DNA from: Cyanoderma ruficeps
Lineage: Eukaryota > Chordata > Aves > Passeriformes > Timaliidae
DNA length: 64,000 nucleotides
Direction of reading: 5' to 3'
NCBI GenBank assembly: GCA_008694505.1
Contig: VZDJ01000623.1
Coordinates: 11,158,443-11,222,442 of the forward strand
This document shows positions 48,867-62,599 of this stretch, piece by piece. Position 1 is the stretch's first letter, and the number at the start of each line of letters is the position of its first letter. Below the pieces are notes generated by a model, which was not told the DNA's origin, did not search any database, and saw only the letters and a program-made list of their open reading frames with translations. The translations under genes were made by a program, and so were the position numbers.

Positions 48867-51800
48867 AGTGGCAACATCAGTTTTAAAGGTATTAAAAAGT
48901 ATCTGTTTCTAGAAAATGAGCTAGAGAGAGATGCTCCCTTAATTGATCTGTTCTGGCAGTGTCAATTTCCTGAGACCCTCTCCCCTGCTCTTGACACTGG
49001 GCAAGGACAGAGCTGTACTGGTGAGAGCTGAGCCACCATCAAGGTGCTCCTCTGCTTCTCTGATTGCCTCTGGGAAACTGGAGCTTAGTGCACCAGCATG
49101 AGCTCCAACCTTTCCAACCCCTTCCCCTCCAAAAAATGATTATTTCCTAAAAAAATCTTCTCACTCTCTTGACTTTCACTCCTATTTTGCCTGTCCAAAT
49201 TTCCAGGGGAGTTTAGAGTTTTCAGGAGCACCTTAAAGACAAACCAGATGGGCCCAAAGCATGTTCTTACCTAGGACATAGTTTAGGGCTGTTAGGGCTG
49301 TATCACTAAATGCCTGCCTAGTCTGCTGTGAGTGTGAGGCCATGTTCAAAGCATTTTGGTTCAGTTTGTTTAAAGCTGTGCTTGAAGATGTGTGTTTACT
49401 TTGCTAATTCAGAGCCTCATGCTGCTGCAAGACACATAAATGAGATGCAGAAGCTGGAAGAAGACAAATTCAGACTCTAATGAAGCCAGGACAGGTTTTA
49501 CTTCTGATGGGTGCCGGGGTACTCCAGCAGAAAATGCCTAATGGGCACAGGGTATTGTTTGATTGCATCTATGGCTTGTGTCAAGTGGTACCAAACCAGT
49601 CCCTCCTGGCCAGCAGGAAACTGGGAACTCCCATGCTGCTGGAGTCAAGAGGACTGCAGCACCCTGTGCTTTCATGGACAACACAGCCACCCTGCTGAGT
49701 TCTGTTGCACAGAAGAGCTACTGTGAGCTTGAGAGGAAAGGGCTGAAGACCTGGAGTCATGAAGGACAAGTCTCTCTGGCTCTTTTCCTGCATTTGTTGA
49801 GAGCAAGTACTGACAGACGTGAGCTGCCCTGCCCAGCACCCATGAAAGCACATTTAGTCAGCACTGCCCACCCTGGGGGCAGTGCACTCACTTCTTCCCT
49901 CAGGAGCTGCCCTGCATCACCCAGTGCCAGGTGGGCTGCATGAAATGCAGTGCTGGGCTGCCTCCAGATCAGAGCAGGCTCCTGCCACACCAGCCCAAAG
50001 CATGACCAGCAGACCTCTGCTGTCTGCGCTCACCTGCCCAAACAGGTCTTAGACTGGCTATAATCTATCAAGGCTTGTGCTTTAATCCTATTTTACTGTC
50101 ACAATCTTTTCAAGGGTTTTTTTGATTTCTTGTGGGTAGAGGCAGAAGAGGCACGGCTACGCTTTCCTGAAGAAGGAGGTGTGTGCGAGCTGAAACTATT
50201 TGCTTTGTTGCTCTTGAAGATGAGTCTTCACCCACTGTGGCTCAGGTAAGAACTCTGCTGCATGCCATGGAGAGCTTTCAGGCTGAGTGTTTCACCAGAA
50301 ATGCACTCCAGGAGCATTCAGGAATACTCCAGACCTGGGAGAGTTCTTCATCTTCTGTCTTGCTTCTTCAACTCAATCAGATGGTCCTGCAGCTGACTGA
50401 GCACCAGATTCAGGCACAAATACACAAGCTTCTGTGTATTGTCTCTTTTGTCTTAGAGGCTCAGGTTTCCTGTTCCACGTGTAATGCTAAGCCTCAGGAA
50501 TGCAGTTTGGAAAGTGCTCCTAGAACTCCAGTCTTGTGGGCTTCTGGCAGTAATGAAAAGTGATGCTGAGTTGGATACCATGTTGAGCAGTGGAGCCAAA
50601 TTTGTTGCTGGTGAAACACAGAGCAACATGTCTGTGTCAGGGAAACTAAACAAAGCAATTATTCGAACCATAAAGCTTAGAGTCACCAGTCAGCAGTCAC
50701 TTAGCTGTTCTGAAAAGGTTTCCTTAATGACACTGATTAGATTACTAGAGAGGAACTTGAAAGAAGCCACGTTACTGCTGAGTTTGCAGACTTGTATCAG
50801 CACAGCATTGCCAAGGTTTGCTCCCAATCCAGGCTTGGCTTCCTTTACAGTAATTTCCTGTGAAGATTATTGATAGTGAGTTCCAATGGTGACATGTGCA
50901 ACTCCTTTTGCCATTAGTGGGCTAAAAATTGTCATTACTTTCAGGCATAGCACATAAAGTATTGACTGTATTCATGGCCCCTAACACTGTGAAGGCACTT
51001 AACAGTTTTGTTTTATATGAATATAGTTTTAAGGTGCTTAGTTGCTCTTGGGAGTGACTGACTATGCAATACACTGCATATTTAATCGGTGAGATTTAAA
51101 GTCAAAATTATTCACAAATCCTAAATTCCTTCCCAAATTCTTTTCCCCACTGTTTGCACACTACATTACTTAATTGGAGCAGCACTGCTGTGGGCAGGGC
51201 TCAAGTAACCATGGCATTTCCCAAGAGTTTCATGACTTTATCTCTTCCAGGCTGACATTTTCCTAGCTGAATACTCATCTGCCACACTTAGGAAGCCTGC
51301 GGTGAGGATGATGTAAGCTTTCCAGGTGCAAATCAAAGATGAATTGAATTTGGCCTTTAGTTATTCCTTGTTTAGTAGGACTGACATGACTGATAAGCTG
51401 AGGGGGAAAAAAAATGGGAAAAAAATGAATCACATCTAAGTTTCCTTCCAGTCAATTCCAGCACTCAAAACGGTGGTGTCTGCCTTTACAGAAACCAGCT
51501 GTAGTAGGCTGGGAAGAACTCTCATGTTGCCTAGGGCGTAGCTTTGATCAAACAACCTCAGCTTGTCTCTCACAAAGCTTTCTTAATGCACCTGATATGG
51601 GATCCTGCCTGAGATAATGAATCATGGTACATTTAAAAGAAAGTAAAGGATTAATGTTGAACTCTGCCTCTAATCCAAACCGGTGCCTTGATCATTCCTC
51701 CAGTCTGCAGAGTGGTGGGACAGCAACAGTCCTGGGCATCAGCTTGTGGGCCAAGCACCCATGAATGAATGTAGGTCGCTGCCAGTTGAGAGGCAGAATC

Positions 51801-52413
51801 AATATACCAGGGTGCATTGCTCCCTCTAGCTTACGAGTTTAATGGAAGAGGAAGGACAAGTAAAATTAATCTTTAAACAGCCTGACTGGAGGGCAAAATC
51901 ATCTTAATTAAATCTCATACACTCTTCCTCTGATCCAGCAGGCAGATGGTGTGTCTCTCCTGCACTTTGAAGAGGTTAGGCCGGAAAAGCTTCTAGAGAG
52001 AACAGATCTGAGACTGCCAGAGCTCCCTTTCAGACAGGTTTCCACTGCAGAGATCACTGGCGCTGTCTGTCTGTTGACAGACCACAGAGTTTGAAGACAA
52101 GAGACAGAGGGACATGCTCCTGACAGTGTCTTCCAAGGTGAAATAAGGGGAGGTCATGTGTTTTGGAAATTGGAAGTTTTAGAGTTTTAGGTTTTTTCCT
52201 CTTGTGCTTCTGCTTCTGCTTTTTCACTGAGTTTTGAGCACAACTGTTTGCTGGTATGTCTTTCTCAAGGGGAGGTGCTGGTCAAGGTCCCATAACAGGG
52301 AGCTGCCACACAGCACATGCAGTACCTACCCAGCACCCACACCCATGACACTGCTTTGCATTTGGCCTTGCCTGTGGTTCATTTTTTAGGCTTTATTCTC
52401 TGGCTGTGAAAGT
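48867..52413. other. Intergenic DNA with an exon-like segment
   Basis: No known gene. An exon-like piece lies at 50140-50245 (separate entry). Frames at 50183-50563 and 50484-50873 overlap in different registers and are unidentified. Confidence 0.6.
50140..50245 (+). other. Exon-like segment, unidentified
   Basis: 106 bases between a T-rich acceptor (GATTTCTTGTGGGTAG) and a perfect consensus donor CTCAG/GTAAGA, with one frame open throughout (AEEARLRFPEEGG near its start). No partner exon recognised, so this may be a lncRNA exon or chance. Confidence 0.2.
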
Positions 52414-52536
52414 AAAAAAAAACCCACCCAAACAAAAAAACCCCACAAAAAACCACCCACCCAAAAACAAACAAACAAACAAACAAACAAACAAACCCAA
52501 ACAACAACAACAAAAAACCAAAAAACCCACCACAAC
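52414..52536 (+). repeat. (AAAC)n and A/C-rich tract
   Basis: About 120 bases of A and C on the + strand, including an uninterrupted AAAC run of about eight units near 52466-52496 and ACA units after it. Confidence 0.9.
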
Positions 52537-55500
52537 CTTATATTTCTCCTTAATTTACCTCCACAGAACTGGAATTCCCAGAGCAGGATGAAACCCAGCT
52601 CATAGGAGATTTGTGATTAAAAGGTTGAGAATTGGCTTTGTTGAGAAAACAGGTTAGTTCCTCTGGTCTGTTCCAGCTTAAGCATTTGTGCTGTTTTGGG
52701 AGCAGAGCTGCCAGCCTGGCTTCCCCAAACACCATGTCCTTCTGGCCCCAGTGAAGGAGTGGGGCTGAGGCCAGCAGCAATCCCGGAGTGTCCTTCTGCA
52801 GGGCTCCTGGCTGAGGACACCTCCCAATGCACCCTGCTGCTCTGCCTGAGGCCCTGCACTGGGGAAGGTGAGTGGGAAAGGAGGAAACATTACTCCTATC
52901 TCATGCTGATGGGTGAGGTTAAAGGCTCGGAGGCTGCAAGGGCAGCTGCACTTCAGTGGAGCAAAAAGCCGGCAGTGCGGTGGAGGAAAGGGAAAGCTGG
53001 GGAAGAGGGAAGCCAGGGAATGCTTCCCCTCTGGGGGCAGTAGAACTTTCTTTTGAAGACTAGAAGCAGCGTGTCTTTGAAGTCTGTTTCAAACTGAGTG
53101 CATAAGAGCTCTGAGGGTGTTCACATAAGAGAGATGCCTGGCAGTGGTTCCAGGGATTGTGCAAGGGCTGCCATGAAGTCAACTAGGAATGAGATGAAAG
53201 GTGTGCTCCCCAGCCAGAGCTGTGGGGTGGGAGTGCCAGCCAGGGACCCATCTCTCACCATCTGACAGGGTTAGGTGAAGCAGCTGGAAAGCCACTCTTT
53301 CCATGGCAGAGAGTCCTCATTCCCACTCCAGAAGAGCCTGCCCACAGCCAGGGGAGTTGCTGCCCACCTTTAGTGAATCATTAGAGCCGGACTCCCTTCA
53401 ACACCTTCAGCCAGTATTGTATGGGCCAAACAATATTTTAATGCTTCTTTTTTAACCCATTTGTGTAGAACTTCTTTGAACCCCTGGTCCTTATGGGGCA
53501 TCCAGATGCCTTTGGGAACCTCTGGCCACATCCCGCCATGACCGCAGCAATGACTTTGTGGCATGCTATGGTTTCTTTGTCTGAACACCAGCATGTCCAG
53601 CATCCTCCTGTTGTGCTGGAAGACACTTGTCCCAGGTCACCCACTGGGTCCAGTGATAAACACAATGAGTGTGTGGGGCACAGGGACAGACTGCAAGGGC
53701 CACCTAGTGTTTTGTGTGTGGCATGTGCTGACACGAGTACCCACAGCAGCCAGCTTCTCATCCCCCAGAGGAGGGGACTCCAGAGTAGGAGAACAGCCGA
53801 ACTGGTGACTACCATGTGGGTGGGACAGAAAGTAGTGCATGAAGGCTGTTGGTGGATTTCCAACCAGCCCTCATAGATGTGAAATTACTCTTTATTTCCA
53901 TTGTAATTGAGATTTATGAGAGCTATTGATGTGTCTCATGCGGATGCAGCACCACTCAACGTTGCCAGCACAGACTTACACCCATGCATATCTTTAGGTG
54001 TGTGTCCTGGTGATTATCAGTTGTGTCCTGAACACATGGCAAGATTGGAATGTTTCTAACTTGCTGCCTGGGAAATATGTGGGCAACGTTTTATGGTGCT
54101 TTTGCCTTTTTTGCATAGTTCTTCCTCTGCATCCAGTAGATGCTGCCTTGGTATGACTGTCATGGCATGCCACATGTATTGTGTAAGTAAATGTGGAAAA
54201 TTCTTACGAGTGCTGCTGCACGTGCCACAAACAGCTGGACCCACAAGTTACAGAACATGATGAAATGTTTCCCCGCCTGTTCTTACCTGGAGATGTTTCA
54301 GTACCATTTCCCTGGTGATTCAAAACCTGTTTCTTCATGCTTCAAAACTAGGTTCTACGTGCTGGGGTTGGCTTGCACAATCTGTTTCCAATGCAGAGTT
54401 CAAGCACTTCTGATACTTTAATGAAGAAAAATGGAGCAAGGTTTCATGTTTGCTAATGCCACACCTCAAACAGTTTTTCTTAAAAATAGTCATATTTTTA
54501 GAAAACAACAAATACTGGATTGTTGTTATCTTAATATTATGGACTTACAAGCCTTCAATATGTGACTAATGTGAGTTTTCATATTTTCTTTGTGAATATG
54601 AGTGCTGGATACTTTCCTATTAATTTGGAAAGATTTTACTCTTTCATAACTATGAGTGTGCAGGAATTTAGCCTTTAAGAAAAAAATCACATCTTTGAAA
54701 CTCTTAACGACAGTAACATGACAAAATATAGCCCAACTACAAAATTTAAAAAATAACTTTGTCTTTATGCCATATAACAAAACAAACCAAGATAATTTTG
54801 TTTTTTATTTATGTGTATGCCTTTAAATTGAGTCAAGCTAGGAAAATTTCAGTCTTCCCAGAAAAGATTTCACAAGATTTTATGCGTAGTTAAATAGAGG
54901 GTTGTATTATAGTACAGAAATCACAGTATTTTCTACACAAAAACTTGTTGGGTAATAGAAGATAGCTCAGCAAGTGGCTGATGACAGTAACAGGTTAAAG
55001 TTCAGATTCATTTCAAACAACATCACCCACAGGTTAAAAATAAATACTGTAAGTAGTAGTTTGATTAGAAAATATACAGGAAAGTCTGTATAATTAAGAA
55101 TGCTTCATTGAGCATTCTGGAGAAATACATGCAGTTATACTAAAGACTGAATGGCAAATTAGATAGTAGTGAATATTGAATTGTATTATTATATAGAAGG
55201 GTTTGGGACTTATGGGCCTTAAGCACAACTCATTGATTTTCTTGCTGCCTCCTAACTTGGGATTTAGAGGAAAAAGGCACCACAAAGGCTTTAATGACAA
55301 ATTCTGTCTTTCTAATGACACGGCTGCACACATTGCTGCCTAGCCAAGGGGAGGCAGGAATTGTCTCTTAAAAGTAGCATTACATCAGTTCCTTTGGTTT
55401 TAAATCAAATTCTGACCAAATTTTCTGTGGGTCTCGACAGGGTTTGCCAGGTGAATGAGCTGCCACATGTCTGAGTGGTTTAGCTTAATTTGAAAGACAG

Positions 55501-56805
55501 TTTGGAAACTGTGTGAACATGTACCCACAGTGGACAATTGTATAAAAATATGCCCATAAGGGTAGCTTACTGTAACCTCAGTTATTCACAATGTGGCTTG
55601 GACTTTGGTATGTGAAGAGGTTATTTATTGGTAATTATCACTGGTAATCACATGGCAAAGTACAGGCTACCAGCACCACTCATCTTCTGTACAACCAATG
55701 AGCACGTCATCAAGGACACAGGAAAACTTTGGTCTCTTCTGAGTGTCACTGGAGGTTTTGGCCCGAGGATATCTTGTGACAGGGATGTCATGTACACTTC
55801 ACAGGCCTGCATGTACATCATGCATTTCATGCTTGAACAAAATGGAAGTGAGTTAGGACTTTGTCCTGCAGTTTGTCAAGCAGCAAAATTTGGTCACTGT
55901 TTTACCAGGTAAATAGAGAAATTCAGAGCACAAAGACTGTCTTTGGGTCTTCAGTCCAAAAACCTTAACTCTGTGAAAGAGACTAGTGTTGAAATACTCT
56001 GTAATACTCTGGGGGCTTCTTTGTGTCCTGCCCCTATCTAGCACCTGAGCTAACCACCATTCAGGTAGCAGGTTGGGTTTACTGCATTTTACCTTGTCAG
56101 GGAGGAGCATGGAAAGTACCCACAACAAGTTCCCAGAAAAAAAATTCTGAATTGCTGCTGTATCAACCTAACTGAGGAATTAGACTGAGCAGATCTACAC
56201 AGAAAAAAGTTAACAGGAAGAATAAATATCTACAAATATTCCCTATGTATTTGTCCTGTGCCTATAATGATAATCAGTTCAAATCTCTTCTTTTGACTGG
56301 AGCAGCAGCACTGATTTTCAGGCAGGTGAGCTCCATCTATCCATGTGCTTGTCTGATAATGATTTGCTCTTCTCTTTAGTTTTTGATAGTTTTTTAAATC
56401 ACTTGCATGTCAAAGCCTTCAGGATGCCTTCAGGAAAGACTTCTGTAACAAAATGAGTAATAGGGGTATCAAGTTAATGCTGGAACAAGAGTTATCAAGA
56501 AGGACTACAGAGCTGGGAGAGTGCAGGAGTCTAGGAGCAGTTCTTTTTTCATCAACTCTCCGGGTCAAAGGGAAGGGGTTTGAAAGGGGCAGTTGAACCT
56601 GGTGACTCAACAAATAGTTACAGAACTTGGGCCACAGCCAGGGGTTGGATGTTTAGGCCATGGGTCCCACTTTGAGAAACCTGAACTACTGATGGGGTCC
56701 ATCTGTCATAGAAAGGGAAAAGCATTTTTGGCCAAGGGCTTGCCCAGCTGGTGAAGAGAACTTTAAAGTAAAGGTGCCAGGGGAGGGAAACCTCAGTCCT
56801 TTCCA
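52537..56805. other. Intergenic DNA, nothing recognised
   Basis: Moderate-GC part to about 54.2 kb, then AT-rich. Overlapping open frames on both strands around 53.4-53.9 kb look like chance. A 94-codon frame at 55628-55912 has no recognisable domain. Confidence 0.6.
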
Positions 56806-56807
56806 GT

Positions 56808-58107
56808 CTTACCAGTTTGATGCCAAGAAAAGCAAGAGATGCCCAGACACTGAAGTGGAATCACAGGTCAGCAGGAGAGCACCTGAAGGGCAGCACAAAG
56901 GAATTCCATTCACTCCAGACTGAGAGTTGGTTTCACTGGGGACCTGACTGTACTGCCCCTGTGCAAGCACACATGGCATGGGGGATAAACAGGAGGAGGC
57001 AGAGAGGTGCACACCCCTGCAGGGCTGGATCTTGTGTCCTGGGATGGCTGCTGTGATGGGAGTGTTGGAATGCAAGGACAGGCAGCAGAGATGAGGGGAG
57101 GGTGTTGCCCTCTATGCCAGTGACCAGCTGGAGTGCATGGAGCAAAGTCTGGGGGGAAGAGGAGCCAGCTGAGAGCCTGTGGGTCAGGAATAAAGGGAGG
57201 GCAGGGAGAGTTGACATTGTAGGGGGGTCTGCTGCAGCTGCCAGGCCAGGAAGCACATGAAGTCCTCTATGGGCATTCTCACATTCAGAAGTCCTGTTGG
57301 GGACTTCAGTCACCCCAACAGAACATAAACAATCCAGGAGATTCCTGGAATGCATTGATGGTGACTCCTCCAAGAGATAGAGGAGCCAACAAGGAGAGGT
57401 TCTATGCTGGACCTTGTTCTCACCAACAAGTAGGATCTGGTGGGGAATGTGAATCTCCAGGGCAGCCTGGGCTGCAGTGACCATGAAGTGGTGGAGTTTG
57501 AGACCCTCAGGGTGGTGATTTGGATGCACAGCAAGCTCAATACCCTGGACTTCAGCAGAGCAGATTTTGGCCTAATCAAGGATCTCCTTGATCCATGGGA
57601 GAAAGTCCTGGAGGGAAGAGAAGTCTGAGAAAGGTGGTTAATATTCAAAAGTCACTTCCTCCAAACTCAGGAGTGATGCAAAGAGGAAGTCTGCCCTGGG
57701 AGAATGAAGAACTCCCCACTGTTGAAGAAGATCAGGTTTCAGACCATCTAAGGAACCTGAAGGTGCACAAGTCCATGGAACCTGATGAGATCCATCTGTG
57801 GATCCTGAGGTGGAGGAAGTGTGTAAGCTAATATACATCATATTTGAGAAGTTGTGGTGGGTGGTCCAATGAAGTTACCACTGATTTAAAAAGGGGAAAC
57901 ATAACCCTCATTTTTAAAAAAGGAAAAAAGAAAGATGTCAGGAGCTACAGATTAGTCAGTCTCATCTTGATGCCCTGGGAGTGCTCAAAGGCCAGGTTGG
58001 ATGGGGCCTGGGGAAACCTGTTCTAGTGGAAGGTGTCCCTGCCCATGGCAGGAGGGCTGGAACAAGATGATCTGTAAGGTCCCTTCAAAACTAAACCATT
58101 CTATGAA
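56808..58107 (+). mobile_element. CR1 LINE copy, 5'-truncated and internally deleted
   Basis: About 1.3 kb in + orientation. From 56808 the DNA follows the CR1 ORF2 region; about 57300-57640 gives the C-terminal part of the endonuclease domain (for example LQGSLGCSDHEVVEF, LDFSRADFGL). About 57870-57960 gives the start of the reverse transcriptase (GNITLIFKKGKKKD). Near 57980 it jumps to the CR1 3' tail (GGCCAGGTTGGATGGGGCCT and GTGTCCCTGCCCATGGCAGG), ending ACCATTCTATGAA at about 58107. Most of the reverse transcriptase is missing and frames are broken, so it is dead. Confidence 0.92.
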
Positions 58108-59563
58108 TAATCTTAGGACTAAACTGAAATATGGTGATGAAATCTGCAAGATGGTTACTTTACCCTGCCCAAACATAAAAAGAAGGATTTATTAGACATC
58201 TGCTAAAAATGATTGACAGTCAGTATCTGTATCTGCTTTAATATAATTTTAATCTGTGATCTTTAATGTTTCCATGTTTGCTAAAAGGACAGGCTGTGGT
58301 TAGTTAATCCAAGAGCTACAGAGTGCCGTGTCATTGCAGGAGGTATGATATGTCACTTTTTAAAGTTTTAAAACAACAGTTTTCAGCAGAGGCCTCCCAG
58401 ACCGTGGGTTTGCAAGCTGTGCTTGGGAAACAACACCTCTCAAGCCATTGCTCAAGCCAATAAGAACCTGCTTGTTCAAGGTGTGCCTTAAACACACCCT
58501 GTTCTGCTATATAATTCATGGTAATTATATGCTCGCTGAAAACACAGAAACCAGAACTGGGAACAAATAGACAGTCTGGGAAAAAAATCTTTGGTCTGTA
58601 ACAATTTTTAAATAGATGCCATTTGTTTGCTCCTGCAAAAGCTATCATCACAGCAGAGCTGGACTCTGGTTTCTTGCTTGCAACTAGCCTCACCCTTGCC
58701 AAATTTTCCTGACAGCGGGCATGCTGTGTGGGAAAAGAAAGAAGTCCCTAGGGAATAACAAAGCCTCCCAAGTTGGCATTAACAGGTATACTTTTTTTCC
58801 TTTCCTATACTCTGTAGAACAAACAGGAGAAGGAAGCTTGAACCGCTGCCAGGCACAGTGGAGCAAGGCTTGCCCTCTCCTTGCACTGGTGTAAAGGGAG
58901 TCCAGCACCACTCAGTTTGAAGGGTAGGATTGGTGACCTCTGCTTCCTCTAAAACAAAAACCCAAGGTGCCAGACTGGGGAGGACAGAGCAGCAGGCCCT
59001 TGGTGACAGCAGGGATCTTAACTGCTACTAGGTGTCATTAATGTAGGGCTACACATTCTCCTTGCATGGGGTGATATACCTGAACTTTATGCAGTTACCA
59101 GAGTCTCTTATTGTTCCTGGTTTACTCATAGCAAAGTATAATTTTACTTTGAACTGCTGAATTTGGTTTCATTTCTCAGAAGTTTGTTTGCTTCCTGAGG
59201 AGAAAAAGTATGAACTCATAACTCTCCCAGTTAGAAGTGCAGAGGCTATTTAATTCACTGTAGTTGCAATACCATATTTTTAACAATTAGTCCCTGCTAA
59301 TTAGTTAATTACTGTGCCAGTATCATAACTATGAATGGATGTTAAGTTCTGTTGCTGAGTGTGGTGACAGAACTAAACCCACGTGCAATGAGATACTCCC
59401 CACAGACGCTCCCATGCTCCCCACAGTTGTTACTACAGAAAAGATGCAAAAAGCCAGCCTGTTCCAATATGGGTATACACACACACTCACATACAGACAA
59501 ATTCCGTTGTTCTCTCTTTGTAAAGGACAAAAATATGTAAGAATAAACCAAGATCCTATAAAC
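58108..59563. other. Intergenic DNA, nothing recognised
   Basis: A 123-codon minus-strand frame at 58331-58702 has no recognisable domain. No other feature. Confidence 0.6.
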
Positions 59564-59618
59564 TAAAAAACCCCCCACAAAACTACAAAACAATCCTATA
59601 AAAAAACCATCCAACCCA
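59564..59618 (+). repeat. A/C-rich low-complexity tract
   Basis: Short tract of A and C with a CCCCCC run, similar in style to the tracts at 48.8, 52.4 and 60.4 kb. Confidence 0.7.
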
Positions 59619-60390
59619 ATCACTTGATATTTTAGAAATTAAGAAATGGTCATTAGTGGGTGGCAATATTTGCAACAGTGAGACTATAGACAGAAAGAGC
59701 TCTAGGTGTCCCAGAGCATTTCTTTTCACCAACTACATTTGGTGAAGTTTGCCAGGTAGGATAAAAATGTAGGACTATAAAGGACAGAAATAAAAAGCTC
59801 TATGGGCTAAACTATGCTTTGCAAATCAGAGGATGTGGAAGGAAGGAATTAGAATAGCTGAGTTTCATCATCTTCGTGTTAAAATGGTGGTGAATGCTGA
59901 ATAATTTCAAGAGAAGAAGAAATAACTCCATTATTAGAGAAATTTAATCTGGCCATAGGTGTCACTCAAGATCCCAAATTTTAATGGTGTAAGACATTTA
60001 AATGGCATTTTACTATAGACACCTATATGCAAATAACTCACATAACCAATTCTACATGTATCTTCAAGTCTGGAGCTATTTAAATAATACATGACGATAG
60101 CTGATACAGAATCATTCTAAGTTGATTTACCTGCTTCTTGTCTTCTTTTGAAATTTTAATTACATTATGGCAGAAAACTCAGTACTGTGATACAAAGTGG
60201 AAGGCTTTGAAGACCAAAAATAAGTACACTAATATAATGTGGATGATAAACAGGAGAAAACAAACAATAATAGATTTTAACTATAAATGCTTAAAAAATA
60301 ATTAAGGTTGCATATGATCTATCATCATGATAATAAAGGCAACTCTCATGTAAAACAATGGTTTTTCTGAAGATTTCTTGGATATTTTAA

Positions 60391-60458
60391 ATAAAAACAA
60401 ACAAACAAACAACCCTCAATCAAACAGTAAAAATACTACTGGCAAACAAACAAACAAA
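60391..60458 (+). repeat. (AAAC)n tract
   Basis: Two AAAC runs separated by a short unique stretch. Fourth A/C-rich tract on the + strand of the 3' flank. Confidence 0.8.
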
Positions 60459-61367
60459 AGTATAAATTCCACATATGCATGAAAAGCTTGAAAATTTGAT
60501 GTGAGTGTAGGATCAGACTGTAAATGCAATGAATCCTATTTTTTATAAGGGCAAGCATTAGAAGACTGGTCTTCTGGTATCTTAAGCCTGTCCCATAAGC
60601 GTTGATTAATTTTCACCAGAGTGAAAGCAGAGAAACTTATCTGTGGAGGACAAAACTCCAATGGGTGAGTAAGGATAGTAGAATCTAGCCTGAATGAATC
60701 AGACAAATAACCACAATTACATTAACTAGGTGCCCTAAGGCATTACCTTCGTGTGCACAAAACTCTGAGAGATATTGAGATCTTGATGAACCAGCTACTC
60801 TTATCAGGTGCCTGGATACTCCTTGATGGTAAGGATTAAATCCTCTCTGGATGGGTGAACTGCGGGAAAACACTAAAACCAAAACATCCAGAAGGTAAGA
60901 GTGTATGGAGTCACCTCAGCATCAAGAAACAGCACTTAGCACTAGGTGGTGCTCTTTTCTCTACTATATTACTATTCAGTGGTTGAGGGGAATTTTTTTT
61001 CATTACACTGCCACATTTGTTACAGTAGGACTTCACTCAAAGAACAGAAAACGCAGAAGCAAAAGCATAAAGCAAACCAGAACTCTTTCTTGTGTTGATT
61101 AGTCATTTTCCATGGGCCCAGAGATACAAGGTCACAGTACATTTCTGAATGGACACTGCTGTTGCTCCTGGGCCTTTTTTGCCAGTGGTATTTATAGTGT
61201 CCCAGCAGTGAGGAATTTCTTACTTTCCTAAAGAGATTTTGGATATGTACACAGATCACTGTAATGAACTTCATTCCTGAGATCCTCTATGTTCTTCATT
61301 CATTCCCTCCAGGTATTTCTGTTCTTCAGTTATGTGCTCTGTGGCTATTATGTAACCAGGGATATAA

Positions 61368-61386
61368 ACACACACACACACACACA
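61368..61386. repeat. (CA)n microsatellite
   Basis: About nine CA units; likely polymorphic. Confidence 0.85.
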
Positions 61387-62599
61387 GAGCTAGCTTAAGT
61401 CTTTTTGCTTGTACCAGTCTATCATATATTACAGCTCCTCCTAATTCGTCATATTTTTCTATAAACAGCCTTAATTTCATCAATGCTTTGATTATCTGAG
61501 CCTCAAAAGAATATTTGCTAAGATCTACATTTTCCATGAAAAGCCAGACAATGAGATAATAAATTTAATAGTAATGAAAATATCTAGAACAATCTCCTAA
61601 TACAGAATGACTCAGTGATAAAATGAAATTAAATAAATGAAATTCAGAGCACAAAGACAGAGGGGGAAATGGTCTTTCATTTTACAGGGAAAACAAAACA
61701 TAAAAAGATTTCACTATTACCATACAGGAAGAAGATATTAGGTGGTGAATAACAAATGCCAACTCAGTTCTGGTCAAGCAAACACAGCCTCAGGACTTGC
61801 AAATGGAATGGAGAAAACAGAGAACATCCTTGTGCTAGGGTAAGAATCCATGGTGCAGCCTAACATGGAGTACAGTTCCAGTCCAGTCTCCTGATTTCAG
61901 GCAGGAGGTAACAGATTAGAAGAAACCAGAAAAGGGCAGTAGAAGTACTCAGAAATTGTATGAGCAGAATCAAATGGATTTAGAGCCTTCAGCTGAAAAA
62001 ACAGACAGATGAGAATTTATGTCTAGTTTGATGTTCACTCTTCCTTTTGGTGGCTCCCCTGAAATAAAGGAAGACCTGTTCTTATTCACTTTTTGGAGAG
62101 TTAGCCCCTTTGGTGCTATCCCAAACAATTATCAAATTCATAATGTATTAACAGAATTTTCTGTCTCCATCTATATTTCCCTGATCCTCAGTGAATGGTT
62201 TGTTAAAGCCAGCCCCTTTTTGTTCTTTTATAACTCCTTTTCAACTCCACCATGCTGGTTTCTGGCCCTCTTTGAGAGCAGCACCCCTTAGGGCTTAACC
62301 CACCAGAGCATTAAGAAATATTCTGCAGGTGCTATTGCTGCCCAATGCCTGTGATGGCAATGGGGCAGCTGCACGGGTGCTGGCCATCTGCCCTGGCTGA
62401 TCCACAGGTTTTGAAGCAGAGCCCGGAAAGTGCCCCACACTCCCAACACAACATTAACAGAGATGGGCAGGCAGATCCAGATAGCAAAGCCTGAGAACAT
62501 AGTAGAAGCTTTTTCGTGAGAGCACGTGTACCTGGCCTCTTCCTCTGGTCCAGACTCCTAAGCTTACAGACATTGGAATTGCCTGTTCCTTTTATTATC

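Larger units (their letters stand above)
59619..62599. other. Intergenic AT-rich DNA
   Basis: Contains an AAAC tract (60391-60458) and a CA microsatellite (61368-61386). A minus-strand frame at 61271-61537 begins MENVDLSKYSFEAQ and reads protein-like for about 45 codons, but no splice sites or homologue are recognised. Confidence 0.55.

Noticed and set aside
53438..53876. 141-codon minus and 127-codon plus frames
   Set aside because: They overlap each other antisense in a moderate-GC region with no recognisable domain; treated as chance.
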